Origin: Lotus japonicus
Taxonomy: Eukaryota; Streptophyta; Magnoliopsida; Fabales; Fabaceae
Length of the DNA: 64,000 bases
Direction: 5' to 3'
NCBI RefSeq assembly: GCF_012489685.1
Contig: NC_080041.1
Location: 37,251,780 to 37,315,779 of the forward strand
Shown here: piece after piece, positions 24,272 through 36,234 of the stretch
Position numbering within the stretch: position 1 is the stretch's first letter
How the letters are laid out: every line of letters starts with the position of its first letter
Notes under the pieces: model-generated
Databases searched by the model: none
Told to the model about the DNA's origin: nothing
Seen by the model: the letters and a program-made list of their open reading frames with translations, nothing else
Translations under genes and position numbers: made by a program

Positions 24272-24286
24272 ACCTGGTATATAATA
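24272..24286 (+). promoter_or_regulatory. Probable TATA box of the F-box/FBD gene
   Basis: TATATAATATAATAA about 110 bp upstream of the start codon at 24392, a usual distance for a plant promoter. Confidence 0.5.
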
Positions 24287-24391
24287 TAATAAACTTGTCA
24301 TGTTGTATAGACAAACCCTAATCTCCGCTCTCATCTTCATCATCTATTCTTCTCCTCTCTCTGAGTCCAAATCTCTGCTAGCTGAGTCAAA

Positions 24392-25756
24392 ATGCCGAAG
24401 AAAATGCCGCCGATGGACGATCGGCTCAGCGACTTACCGGACGAAATCCTCCTCAACATCCTCTCATTTCTGCCAACTGAGGTCGCATTCACCACCACCG
24501 TCCTCTCCAAGAGGTGGACACCACTCTTCTACTCGCTTACCGCCCTCGACTTCGACGATGAAGCCGAAGAAGACGAAGAGAACTACATCCACTTCCGCCG
24601 CTTCGTCGACAATGTTCTCCTCTCCCCGCGCGTCCAGCACCACCCAATTGAGACGCTCTCCCTCGCCTCTCACTTCAAGCTCGGCAATGACAGAAGCTGG
24701 TTCAAGACGGACGAGTGGATCGAAGCCGCGAAACGGCGTCACGTCAAGAATCTCCAGCTGTCTACAACATATTTTCTCTTGCACTTGCTGCCCGGATCAG
24801 TTTTCACCTCCTCCAAAACCCTCGTAGTTTTGAAGCTGCGCAATATAATCATGGATCATTGTGTTGGTTCTGTTGATCTTCCCTCACTCACAACCCTTCA
24901 TTTGATTTACGTTATTTTTCGTGGACAAAGGGAAGATTTGAAGAAAATTCTTAATGGGAGTCCCAATGTTGAGGATTTGATTGTATTAGGTCCCTGTTTT
25001 GGGGATCCCATTCTTATTGGAGGGTTTAAAACCTTGCCCAAGGTTGTGAAAGCACATATCAACGCATTAAATATTCCTTTCAGTGCAATTCCGAATGTAG
25101 AGTTTCTACACATTGAGGATGTAAGAAAATTATGATCAAGATGAGAAGTTCTTACTTAATTACTACTTATATTCATTCAATTTCATTGAGATCTTGCTAA
25201 AATTTTGCAGATGGAGCGTAGGCACAATGACAAATACATCAATTCCTACTACAGAGAAATGCCTGTGTTTCGTAACTTAATGAGCCTTAAGCTAACCTTT
25301 CTTCACTTCCCTAGCTGGGTTCGTGTAATGGAAGTGCTCCCTTATTGTCCCAAGCTTCAATCTCTTGCCATTAAAAAGGTTTCTGGTGGTTAATTTATGG
25401 ATCATTTTTGTTTATGCTGATCTTTTCATAAATCTTGATTTTGTCTCTATGTTTAACAGCTTCTGTACACACAGCAGAATTACGAAGAGCAATGGGCACA
25501 TACGACAGAACTTGTTCCAGAATGTGTTTCATTACATCTAACAACATGCTCTATTGAAAGCTATAAAATTAAAGACATGTATGATGATTTTGATTTTGCA
25601 GCATATATCCTAAAAAATGCAAGGGTTCTACAAGTGCTGACCCTTCACATTAGCGACTCGAAGGAATCTGAGAAGATCGACCAACTTTTCAAACATTTAT
25701 CTGGGTGCTCGAGGATCTCTCCAGCATGTAAAATTGAATGCGCAATTAGTTCCTAA
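24392..25756 (+). CDS. F-box/LRR-repeat protein with FBD domain (three exons)
   Basis: Exons 24392-25120, 25211-25378 and 25460-25756, GT..AG introns, phase 0 at both junctions, 397 residues. The N-terminus holds an F-box (DRLSDLPDEILLNILSFLPT, then TTVLSKRW, residues about 8-45), which binds SKP1 in an SCF ubiquitin ligase. The middle shows degenerate leucine-rich repeats (SSKTLVVLKLRNI, SVDLPSLTTLHLIYV). Exon 3 is an FBD domain (LVPECVSLHLTTCSIESYK, then AAYILKNARVLQVLTLHIS). Domain order and length are normal for this very large plant family, so it is probably functional. The target is unknown. The start is the ATG directly before the F-box. Confidence 0.92.
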
Positions 25757-26650
25757 ATTCTCTGTTGTCTCCAATAATATCTTCTAACTATGAATGCAAC
25801 TGCTGGATTTGATGGTTTGAAGGATATGGTATATTTGCTCCTATTTGAAGTTTCAGTCTTTTACCTTACAAACCTTATGAATATGTGTTACTATTTTCCT
25901 ATGAACTTCTATTTAGTCATTTTATGTATGATTTTAACTTGTTCTTATATGTTAGTCAATGTATGATTTGAATATTTAAGTATATGTTAAATTTTATTGA
26001 TGCTTCATTGTTGAGGTTTTTAAAATGTTAATTTTGCATGAGGTAAACTCTTTTAATCTTAGAGTCGTGTTTACTAGTTGACTTTACAGACACTCCACTA
26101 GTTTATGTAAACTTTTGAGTTTTACAACTTTAGTTAGTATAATACCTCTATCTTATCGTTAATGATTTGCTAAACTCAAATATGATACCGTAACTAAAAT
26201 CTACATTAGCATCCAATTAGAGTTTATGTTGGGTTGTTAGTCGTGACCCTGGCTGTTAAGTGGGGGGGCTTTTGTTCGGTTGATGTTGATGCTGGTGTAA
26301 TCCTTTTTGATTGCTATTTGTTCTCCTTTACTGTTTACTTTTTCCTGGTAACAAAAGGTTTCCTTCTTTTGTTTTGGTGTTGTATCTATGTGCCGCCCTT
26401 GCTTTTAGGGTGATTTGTACCTTGTCTTGAGAAGTTTTTTTCTGGCCTCCCTATATTTTAACAAACTTTTCTCCTTAAAAAAACAAATGTTTTTATGAAC
26501 TAGCTTCTATGGATTGAGAATATTCTAGCCAAGGTACGTACATATTGCAATACTCTCTACAACTCCAATGGTAACTACTTGATAGAGATAGAAATAGGGA
26601 AGCATGGTAACTACTAGATAGAAATAGAATAGAGAAGCTAAAGCTAGAGA
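25757..26650. other. 3' flank of F-box/FBD gene; possible LINE tail
   Basis: Non-coding. A T/G-rich stretch at about 26240-26490 (TTTTGGTGTTGTATCTATG) resembles plant LINE 3' ends, weakly. Confidence 0.35.
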
Positions 26651-26665
26651 TAAGTGATAGATGTA

Positions 26666-26931
26666 GCCCCAGTTTGGAAGAGCTTATTTGAGCTTATCTG
26701 ACAGTATAAGCTCTTAAGCCAGTGTTTGGGAAGGCTTATGCAAACAACTTATGATCTGTCATAAGCTATTTTCAGCTTATTTTCATAAGCTACTCATGAT
26801 AACTTATGCTTATATACAGCTTATTTTTAATTTATTTCAATAAATTTTTAAAAATAGCTTATGAATAAGCGCTTACGTCATAAGCGCTTATGACCATAAG
26901 TGCTTAATTAAGCTGTTTTTCCAAACGGGGC
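26666..26931. mobile_element. MITE, probably hAT-like
   Basis: About 266 bp with inverted ends: GCCCCAGTTTGGAAGAGCTT at the left and, in reverse complement, GCCCCGTTTGGAAAAACAGC at the right. The interior is rich in AAGCTTAT/ATAAGC motifs that fold back. The GCCCCGTTTGG end is common in short plant MITEs. I cannot define a clean 8-bp target duplication. Confidence 0.65.
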
Positions 26932-27091
26932 CGTAATCGATATGTGGTGTGATGAGATCATAAGAGATAAAAATATTTTTTCTTTGTATTCCTACTGGTA
27001 ATGTCATGCTTTTCCTTGGTGTCATTACTTTTTTATTCGGTTTCTAGCACCCCTTATGTTAGTTTTGAAATGCAATTGGCTTATAAAATAT

Positions 27092-27095
<4 letters not shown>

Positions 27096-27129
<34 letters not shown>
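27096..27129. repeat. (TA)n microsatellite
   Basis: About 16 TA units. Confidence 0.95.
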
Positions 27130-27131
<2 letters not shown>

Positions 27132-28110
27132 GTTGTACACATTTAATCATTGTTCAACATGTCTGCTATATCCATCTCGCCTCAAATCTTGTTTACAACA
27201 AATTCACTATTATTTTACCCGCAAGCACTATCTTTCAGTTTCCACATCAAGCTTGTGCATGTTGATTTGGTTAATATTACATAAGCTATTAAAGTTGTTA
27301 ATAGATACAATTAGTTAGCTAATTATAAAATATCAGATAGATTCCCTATACATAATATTTATTGATACGTTAATGAAAGCAAATTCATCTTACGAATATG
27401 ACTATCTTATAATGTGCTAGCAAAAAATCTTTTCTCTTTATCGAAAATCTAGAAGACTAACATTTAAATTGTATTTATTTATAGAGAAATTTAAATTGTC
27501 TTTATGGATCAAGAAGTATACATATCACATGTTATATTTCTCATTTTTCTCTTCTTTTATTTTTATGCCTCTCTGGGTGTAATTTGATTTAGAATGTGAA
27601 TAAAATATTAATCAATCACGACATGTAAGAATGTTTATGGATAGGTAGGTTTAAGTTTAGGGTAAAATAAGTATTGAACCCATCATATTTAATGAGTTTG
27701 ATTCCATTGAAAAAAAAATGAGTTTGATTTGGTCTGAATTTTATTTAAACTTTTAAACAAATCACTACAATAAAATTGCTAACTAGCTAGCATCGGCTTA
27801 ATGTTGAAGTCGAAGCTTATATTAAATGAATTGAAGCTAATGTTAAAGATCAGTAAGTCTTCTTGGCCGAAGCTACAGTAAAAGCCAACACGAAGCAGAT
27901 GATGTTACTCACTTGCATGAAAGATCGAGCTGATGGTTAAAATTAATGTGCCTATTTCATGTTTAGTAGACAAAAATTCTCACATGCTAATTTTGATAAT
28001 CTTAGTTAGGGTCTTTATTCGCTTATATATTGAGCATACTTGAGTTGATAGATATTGTACTTGCTTGTCAGAAGTACCCCGCACATTTGATTTCTCTGCA
28101 TGCATTTGGG
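27130..28110. other. AT-rich intergenic sequence
   Basis: No gene or bounded repeat seen. Confidence 0.5.
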
Positions 28111-28119
28111 AGCATGTCC

Positions 28120-28355
28120 AATCTAGCTTCAGTTGTGAGGGAGATGTTATAGAGGCGTCTCAAGGGTATGATCAGCTGGCAGCAGGCTTTATCATATCGG
28201 AGGCTTGGTAAGGGGGAGAGAATCAAATTCTGGCAGGATCCTTGGTCTGATGTGGGTTGTTTGCAGCAATGCTTCCCATTTGTGTTCGCCCTTGCCGAGA
28301 AAAAGGAGTGTCATGTCTTGTAGAGGTGGGATCTTGGTGTGATGGAATGTGGTTC
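28120..28355 (+). pseudogene. LINE (non-LTR retrotransposon) pol fragment
   Basis: Translates to fragments such as ISWQQALSYRRLGKGERIKF, then WQDPWSDVGCLQQCFP and LAEKKEC. This matches the region between reverse transcriptase and the zf-RVT domain of plant L1-type LINEs. Stops are present. It is cut by the solo LTR at 28356. Confidence 0.75.
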
Positions 28356-29169
28356 TGTTTACGGTGATTTTTGGTAAACAAATATCCTCTTAGTTCGACT
28401 AAAGGAAGTTTAGAATCAGGGTCCTTTTGGGAAAACGTCTTGCCAAAGTGTTGTGTGTGATTTGATAGTTTTCGACAACAACGACTGATTCAAAAGAAAC
28501 TGGATTTCATTAAATAAGGATCAATTACATGAAGAGCAAAGTGTAACAAAGTGACAAAGAAACTGCAAGGAATGTGAATTTCGACCAGAAATTAAACAAC
28601 AGAACTGGTGAATCCCAGGAAATTAACAAATAACACGACAAGCTTAAACGTAGTAGAGATAAACACTTGGTTCTGCAACATACTCCTTCGTCATCACGTC
28701 TTGCTCCTCGAGTCTCATTGATGCGGACATTAGAGCTTTTAGTGAATTTTTCAGAGTTGAGTTGGGAACCTTTTTTCTAACTTGAATTCTCCTATTTATA
28801 GAGCATATCCTTGGCGGTTTTCTTCTTCTCCTTGGATGGGTTAGTGGGTCTGATCCCCTCTTCCCACGATCTGGAGTTGGTTTTGGAAGTCCTTTGTGCA
28901 GTAGGGGAGATCGTGTGCTCTAACTGCTTCAACCGTTTCTTGGCCACGTATTCGACCAACGTGGTGAGAATCTTACTTGGTCAATGCTGCACGTGTTAAA
29001 TGTGCCCATGTTTGGCAATAGTTCCTATTGTCGAACTCGGCTGCCTCTACAACTTGGCGTATTTTCCCTTTCCTTTCTTTAGTCCGAATTCGACTACTTT
29101 GGGTGCTTTGGGCCGGATGTGTTTTTTTTTTTTTTTTTTTCCTTTTTGGGCCAAAATATTGGGCCAACA
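28356..29169 (-). mobile_element. Solo LTR of a Tat-type Gypsy element
   Basis: 814 bp, on the minus strand starting TGTTGGCCCAATATTTTGG and ending with the GTAAACA-type terminus. The flanks carry an exact 5-bp duplication GGTTC (28351-28355 and 29170-29174). It is related to, but clearly diverged from, the LTRs at 40048 and 53483. A T-run of about 20 lies at 29121. A solo LTR is the usual product of recombination between the two LTRs of a full element. Confidence 0.92.
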
Positions 29170-29174
29170 GGTTC

Positions 29175-29460
29175 CATCTCTAAATAAAGAAGATGAGTTT
29201 TTTCTTTTTTATAAGCTAAAGAAATGCATTAAAGGGAGTACAAGAGGTACTCCATATGTCTTATTACAATTAGATGCTGCAGAAAACTGGCTTGGAAATT
29301 CTTCTGGAGCACAATAGTTATTCCAATCCATTTGTCTATTCCCATCCAAACCTTCGAAGACTGAGGGCATGAGAAGAACATATGAGATGAGTTTTCCACA
29401 CCACAATTACAAAGAGGACAAGTTATATATTCCAGCATCATTTTGGAATACATGACGCTG
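29175..29460 (-). pseudogene. LINE zf-RVT fragment, opposite strand
   Basis: The minus strand encodes MLEYITCPLCNCGVENSSHM, then FFSCPQSSKVWMGIDKW, the Cys/His zf-RVT zinc-binding tail of plant LINE reverse transcriptases (CPLC, H, C spacing). It lies head-on to the + strand LINE piece at 28120 and is truncated by the LTR starting at 29461. Confidence 0.75.
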
Positions 29461-29632
29461 TGTTAACACCAAAATTTTATTATGTAAAAAACTAAACATT
29501 GAGATATGGTGTACATAAATGCTTGACATGTTTTAGTATAATTTATATTTTGCTACCAAATTATTTACAGGGTCGAAGTATGTGTTAGCATTGAGTCGAA
29601 AATTATATGTTAATGAATGATCGAATGGTTGT
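29461..29632 (+). mobile_element. Outer Tat-type LTR, segment 1 of 3
   Basis: Starts TGTTAACACCAAAATTTT. The LTR continues at 39977-40047 and 54254-54997 once the two inserted elements and their target copies are removed, giving about 977 bp. Start and end form inverted termini (AACACCAAA against TTTGGTGTAAACA). It ends in GTTGT, the target of the LARD. Confidence 0.85.
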
Positions 29633-32600
29633 TGTAAGACCCAAGTTTTTTAAGCTTATGCTAAGTGAATAAACTTCTTATTCACGATTAGGGTTGATGT
29701 ATCGTGAAGGGAAACCTGAACTAGAGTTTACCAAATGAAATAAATTTATGAAGGAGAAAGTTCAGGAAAAGTCTGAGGATCGTATGGATGTCGATAAAAG
29801 TTATAGCACGATCGTTATACGCTTAAACCTAGGGCGAAACCCGAATAAATAGCTAGTTTTTCACTTTTAGGCACGATAGCAGTTAATTCCAAAAATCTTC
29901 AGAGAAATGTTAGAACTTCTCTTTTTCCATATATCAAAATCGTTTCGAGGCGAAACTCTAGGATCTACGAACGTCCGATTCCAATCATCGGAAGTTTGCC
30001 GAAACCGAAACCCTGGTATTTCAAAATCCTAGAATTTCTCGACAATGAAGACTTTATCTATTCAGAGCTTCAAATGAATATTCTACACGCGTACACCCAT
30101 TTCTCTTGATGATTTCAATCTTTCTTCAGAAGGAAGTTTTCCATTCCGACATTCGATGCAAAAAGCAACTTATCGGGTAAAATAGTTTTACACCGACTTT
30201 GCACCGACTTTGCATTAGTTGCCAAAAATACAAGGAGACATCTTCTTAGCTTAGGAATTCCTTTGCCAAAACCTATCTTAGAATTCATGGAGAATGATGC
30301 CGGAAAAATCAGATTCGCGAAACTTTCATTTTCCCGCGAATTACCATTTTCTATATATAGCAAGCAAGTGAGAAGAAATCACAAAACTCCACCATTTCTT
30401 CCCAAGGAGGCCGCGAGTTTGCATAGGAGAGGAGGAGGAGAGATTTTCTTCATTTCTTGCTTGATCGTTGATTAATCAGTTGCTGCTTCAAGGTTTCGAG
30501 GTATAGTCGCTAATCCTTACCTCTGATCGCTTTTTCCATAGCTTTTCTGTAGAGTTTTCTGAGTGGATAGTTTATGGGTTTTTGCAAAACTATCCTGAAT
30601 CTTTCATTTCTGATTCTAAACCTCTTCTATATGTGCCCAAGATCACTTCTGCCGGATTAGATTTTCCGTTATGTCGCCGGAATTCCGCCGGAATCGATTT
30701 TAGCCTAAAATACCCATTTTGGAGTTTTTGGAGTAAAGCTTCAACCTTTAGGCTGAAAACTATCGCCTTAGCTTAGTGCTAGTAGGATTAGTTGTCATAA
30801 ACGTCGTTGGTGACGTCCCTGCAAAATTTTATTTTTGGGATTTCAGTTTTGAAAATCCTAAGTTAAAAATCATGACCAAAATACCCCTGCGACAGTTTTC
30901 GATCCGATAATTTTTCCGAGTTCAGAATACCCTTAGTTACGGCTTATGAAAGCATAGGAACCAAGTTTGATCGAAGAAAAATCGAGCCCCATAATTAGCC
31001 AAAGTGGCCGAGCCCTATTAAGGGGGAGGAAGAAATTTCCTTTTTTCCGAAAACTTGTCTTTCGCGCTAGATTATCGTACCTTAGAGTATAGATTACTTC
31101 GAGTAACCTTAGTAAGTATCGATAGCTTAGTTTCCGATAGATTCTGATAGTATTTCTGTGATTTTGTTTTAAAGGAACTTTTGAGGAATTTCCTGAGGAA
31201 CAACACTTTGAGTGCGAGGAAGCACTAGTTGATTATTCTGGAGAACCTACAGGTGAGGGCTTCTCACTGAATCTCTAGTTAATGCTTAGGGTCGATATTT
31301 CGACATTGTTTACTGTTTATGCACTGAGATTGTGTGTGATTGAAAATGTTTTCTGAGGCTTCGGCTGACAATGTAGATGATTCATCTACTGAATGTTTTT
31401 GAAGATTGACTTACATGCTATGTGCTATGTGGGTAATCTAGGATGTGTGGTGCATGCTTTATATGCTAAGTGCTAAGTGTTAATGTTGAGATTTCTTGAT
31501 ATATGACATGTTGTTGATTGTGATGATTTAAATATGCTTTACACTGGAAATCTGAGATTCTGAACGGTGAGAATAGCGGGCAGGTCATGCCGATTTTATT
31601 TTGAGAGTTTTGAGAAAGTTTGATAGGACGAACGAGGTTCGGGCCTTGTATAGGGTTTATGGATCGAGACATTCTCTGGAGTCATTTGGGGATTCGAAGA
31701 TCCCGAGAACTTATAGGAATTGCGATAAGACTAAAAAGGATATTATTTTGAAAAGAAAATTCATAAGACATTAAACAACCTCTAAATCTTTAAGTAAGGG
31801 TAATAATCTCGAAAGGAGGCTTTGGATGAAAACCATAGTTTTGGAAAACGAGAAGTGTCGTCAGATCCAAGTGTTGAGTATGTTGTTGTTGTGCTGTTGG
31901 AGCAGCGTTTGATGTCGGGCTGTTGGAGCAGCGTTTGTTGTTGTGCTGTGGGAGCAGCTATGTTGTTGGGCTATCCTGGGGATAAGTCCGGGGAATTGAT
32001 AGCTCCCGAGTATTTGATACTCTTGTGCTGTTGGAGCAGCTATGTGTTGTTATGAAGTGCCAAGCAGAGTACTTCGGTATAGCAGGAAGTAACGATCAGC
32101 CATGCAGAGTTGGATCGGTCCTGACTATACCTGGCACAACAGGAGGTAACGATCATCCATGTAGAGTTGTATCGTGCCTGTTGATGTTCGGCATAGCAAG
32201 CAGAAATGGTCAGACCATGTAGAGTTTGTACCGTCTTGACTATAGCCAAAGGTGATAAGTGACGCCCGAGCAGAAATGGTTAAACACGAGGCTAGTGTTA
32301 CGACCGTCTCGAGGTGCCCAGCCTATAAGTGGCAATACCTTTGGTTTGTCCCGTCGCCAAGCAGAGTGACGTTGTGGTTTTGTCCCGTCGCCAAGCAGAG
32401 TGACGTTGTGGTTTTGTTCCGTCGCCAAGCAGAGTGACGTTGTCGGTTTGTTCCGTCGCCAAGCAGAGTGACGTTATTCGGGTTTTATGCTGATCTGACT
32501 ACATGATGAGTGTGTTTGATACTTGTAGTTCTACTTGATGCATGTTAACTGTGATTTACAGTCGTTATATTCTTTGTGGAAGTATGCAACCCTAGGATGT

Positions 32601-33374
32601 TATCCCTAGTTATAAGCCTAAGTGGCTATTATCTCATTTATATTTATTGGTGCTATTATTTACATAATTCTTTGGAGTTGACCCTCGCGTCTTCTGTGTG
32701 TGCTTTGGCGAACAAACGCCCTTTGTCAGATGTCTTTGGCGGGCTGATCCATGATGGTTCATCCTTCGGGAGGAACTAGGGTTGAGATGCAGAAACTGGA
32801 GCGTATCGCGGTAGTGAGAGGAGGACGGATGGTGTACTTAGACTAGGTCGTTCTGAATTCAGATTTGGGCGACGACCACGCTAGCATGTAGGTCTTAGTG
32901 CTGGTGTGAGCTCCTCGAGATGGGATTAGTGTAGGAGTAGAGTCTTAGCTCTGAACATCATTTGTTTCTTTTGGGACAGGGTAGTTTCCCACCTATAGCT
33001 TTCGTGTGGTTCTTTACGAGAATCACAGAGAGTTGGTTGGACTTAGGAGGTCTTGTTTCAGGCCGATGGGCCAGCTTATTCTCAGTTTTGAGGGATAGTG
33101 TTGCGGACACTTAACCTTTTCTTTTGGTTTGTACTTTTGCCTACGGGCGCTACTCTTCTATTACCCGTCACTGGAGGTTCACTCGTGACGAGGTTGCTAC
33201 TTACAGCGGGGGGGCTGTTATATATTTTGTATATTAGTTTTATTGCTTTTCGCGTTTGGGTTTTATCTATTTCAGTCTTGTCTTAGTTATTATCGAAAAA
33301 AAAATATTCACGTTTTTCCGCATTAAGTTTACTTTTGGTTACTAAAGTGACGCCACCGAAATCGGGGTGTTACA
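29633..33374 (+). repeat. 5' LTR of the LARD-like element
   Basis: Contains a TATA box (TATATATAG, 30352), a weakly coding leader and several tandem arrays between 31890 and 32480. All small open frames here recur 6,602 bp downstream in the 3' LTR. Confidence 0.95.
31890..32480 (+). repeat. Tandem repeat arrays inside the LTR
   Basis: Three arrays in succession: GTGCTGTTGGAGCAGC-like units (31890-32045); degenerate units of about 60 bp with GTAACGATCA and CATGCAGAGTTG (32078-32250); and four 34-bp units with CCGTCGCCAAGCAGAGTGAC starting at 32351, 32385, 32419 and 32453. The same arrays occur 6,602 bp downstream. Confidence 0.9.
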
Positions 33375-36234
33375 TTGTGGTATCAGAGCACGGTCGAGTC
33401 TTTCGGGAGTTGTTGGGGAATAGGTCTTCTGTGCTAGGTTGTGTGACTCTACAAAGAGTGAAAATTGATTGTCTGCAAGCGATTTTTCGCTTAAAAATTG
33501 ATTGAAGTTATTGCTTAATCATATTGTATAGTTATGGAAATGCTATCTTATGATGAGTACTAACTGTTTGTCTAACTTAACAGAACGATGGTAACTTTCT
33601 AACCATTCTTTCTCATTTCAGTATAATATATTCCATTACTCTCGTAGCGTGTGCAAACACACCTAACTTATTTATACTGTCTAAGCTTTGACCTTATAGT
33701 TATTACGCCTACTAATACCTTATTTGAACGTAGCTCGTATTTTAGCTATAGAAGTACCCGAGGTTTAAGATAACACGTTAAGCCTAGAAAGTAGTCTTGT
33801 ACCGATGCGTTTGACCAGAAGCTTGAAGCTAAAGAATGAATCACAGAGAGATTTCGTATGGATAGTATACGTATGATGTCGAGAGTGTGTAGTTCCGTAG
33901 CGACATTATTGAGGATTTAATATCAAGATATTTGTGACTATTGGATGATAGGAACTCATTGACTGATCCAGTAGGTTTTTCTAGATTTCCACCTTCGATG
34001 TATTAGGTCTGATCAACTTAATATTGAGGGGGTGATATTCGGAATCACAGCTGGCTATGGACTTTGATAGAAGGATTGGTAAGATTAACTTGATCTGATC
34101 GAAGATTAGTTGAATTTGGGAGGAAAGTTCGTGTTAAGCACTTGATTGTACAAGATTAAGAATTGAACCTTTGGAAGTTGATGATTGTCGTTTAGACATT
34201 AATTGGTTGGTTCGTGTGATTACTCCAAGTAGAAGTAGACTCAGTCAAAAGATTTAATATTGGAAACATATTAGGTATTTTCTCGGAAGTTATGAAGTCA
34301 TAGGTTATGTGATTACAGAGTGGAATTGTTAGAGACCAAATAGGTTGGATTTAATCAGGTTATAGATGATAGCTTGATAAGTAGCAAGATGGAGAAGAAT
34401 TAACTTTGAACTAGATTGTTGTAGTCGAGTTCGAGGAATAAGTTTTGCTAAGTACATGATTAATTTGTGGAGACATTATAGTCTTAAGAAATGAATTTTC
34501 ACTTGAAAAGTGTTAAAGGGTCAAAGGACATTACCGATGCAAACTAGATAAAAGTTTAGATTTTAAGCCCAGGAAGTTTAACTTGAATGTGTAAGACTTA
34601 GAGAATCGTCAGGAGTTTTCGGGAGTGACTAAGTGTTGAATCAATGATTAAGTAGAAAAAGAAAGTTTTAGCATAAGTTGAATCCTTGAGGTTGTTGATA
34701 TGGATTTCAAAGAAAATATGCTCAGATTACTAAGTGAGATTTACTAAGTTGGATTGGAATCTTAGGGTTAAGATTGACCTTGAGAGTTGAGAATCACGTA
34801 CGAGTAGGAGATTGGAGATCTGAAGATGAGTTGCGGATTAAGACCTTGAGGTATAGTATAAGAGAGATCTTGAAGTAAAGAAATTCTGAGTTGTGTAGAG
34901 TGTTAAAGGTGGTTATAAGTTGGTAATCGATTGATGTTGATTATGAGACTGCGGACATAATGAACCATGTGATAAGATTTGAATGATGTTAGCATAACAA
35001 GTTATGACTATGGATATCAAGATCCAGTTATGAGTGTGAGAACGTGACGACACTTATCAGGTTGTTTGGGTAAGCGGAGGAGTTATAGTTTTAAGAAATG
35101 GATATTCACTTAAGGAGTATTGAGGGATTAAGAAGTTTATCGACGAGATGGTAATCAAGTTACAAGAAGGAAAGTGTTAGTATTAAGATGAATACTTGAA
35201 GTTATCATATTTGGACAGGCTACTCAGAGTCTAATAGTGAATGGAACTTTGTCATGGACTTCGGTGATGCATGCTAGAGTTAGCAAGTGAATTTTGCTCA
35301 GTTGAATAAGAATCCTATGATTAAGATTGACTTAGGGAGTTGAAAATCATGTATGAATAAGGGATGTAGTGGTGATAGCAGTTACGATAGTAGTTAAACC
35401 TCAGAAGGTTGGAGGATCGGATGATAAAATGACTAGTTAAGACCTTTGAGGTACAGTTATGAACTGATCTTCTAGAGGATAAGTCTCGATTTATGCGAAG
35501 CGTTAGGAATTTCAGTAAGTCTAAATTGGTTTGAGTAAGGAAGGTCTTGAGGACGGAGACAACAATAATGGATTGTTAGATAATAAGAGGATGATTAGCT
35601 TGTGAGTGGTCGATGAATTGATGATAAAGGGGATGAGTCTTGTCATATACAAGGTATTAAGACTCATGGTCGAGTTTTAATTTGAATGATGACTAAGTAG
35701 AAGATTGATTTCATGGTGCGAGCGACGATATTTACGGAGTTGGAAGTGACATTAATGGATTATTAGATTCCAACGTAATGTATCGTCTAGGAGTGATCAA
35801 GCGATTGAGTTGAGTTTTGGATCATGAGTGCACGTCACGAGGACAAGTTGAGCATTCACTCCGGAGCGTAGAGATGTACCGAGTTTCTAAACAACATTTT
35901 GGACGAACAAAAGCGAAGGAACGAGTGGTTAATGTTGTGCAATTGCACGAGTGCCAACAAGTATTACTTCAAACGGAGACCCAACGCAAGTGGTCGAACC
36001 GGACAACATAGAGTTGGAAGATGATATGTCTTTTGAGACGCCGTCGAACCAGCATTGGGGCTAAAAGAGTGAAACAATCGAAGGGAAAGCAGAGTGTTTT
36101 AGTGAAAAGTTATTTGGAACAAAGACACGGACGGTGCTATATGGGTATTAGAAGAAAAGATCAAGGAATAATATCCAGAACTTTTACGGACCCTTAAGTT
36201 TCGAGGACGAAACTTTCTTTTTGGAGGGTAGTAA

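Noticed and set aside
1110..33000. CRISPR array or bacterial operon
   Set aside because: The direct repeats here are microsatellites or LTR-internal tandem arrays; gene structures are eukaryotic throughout.
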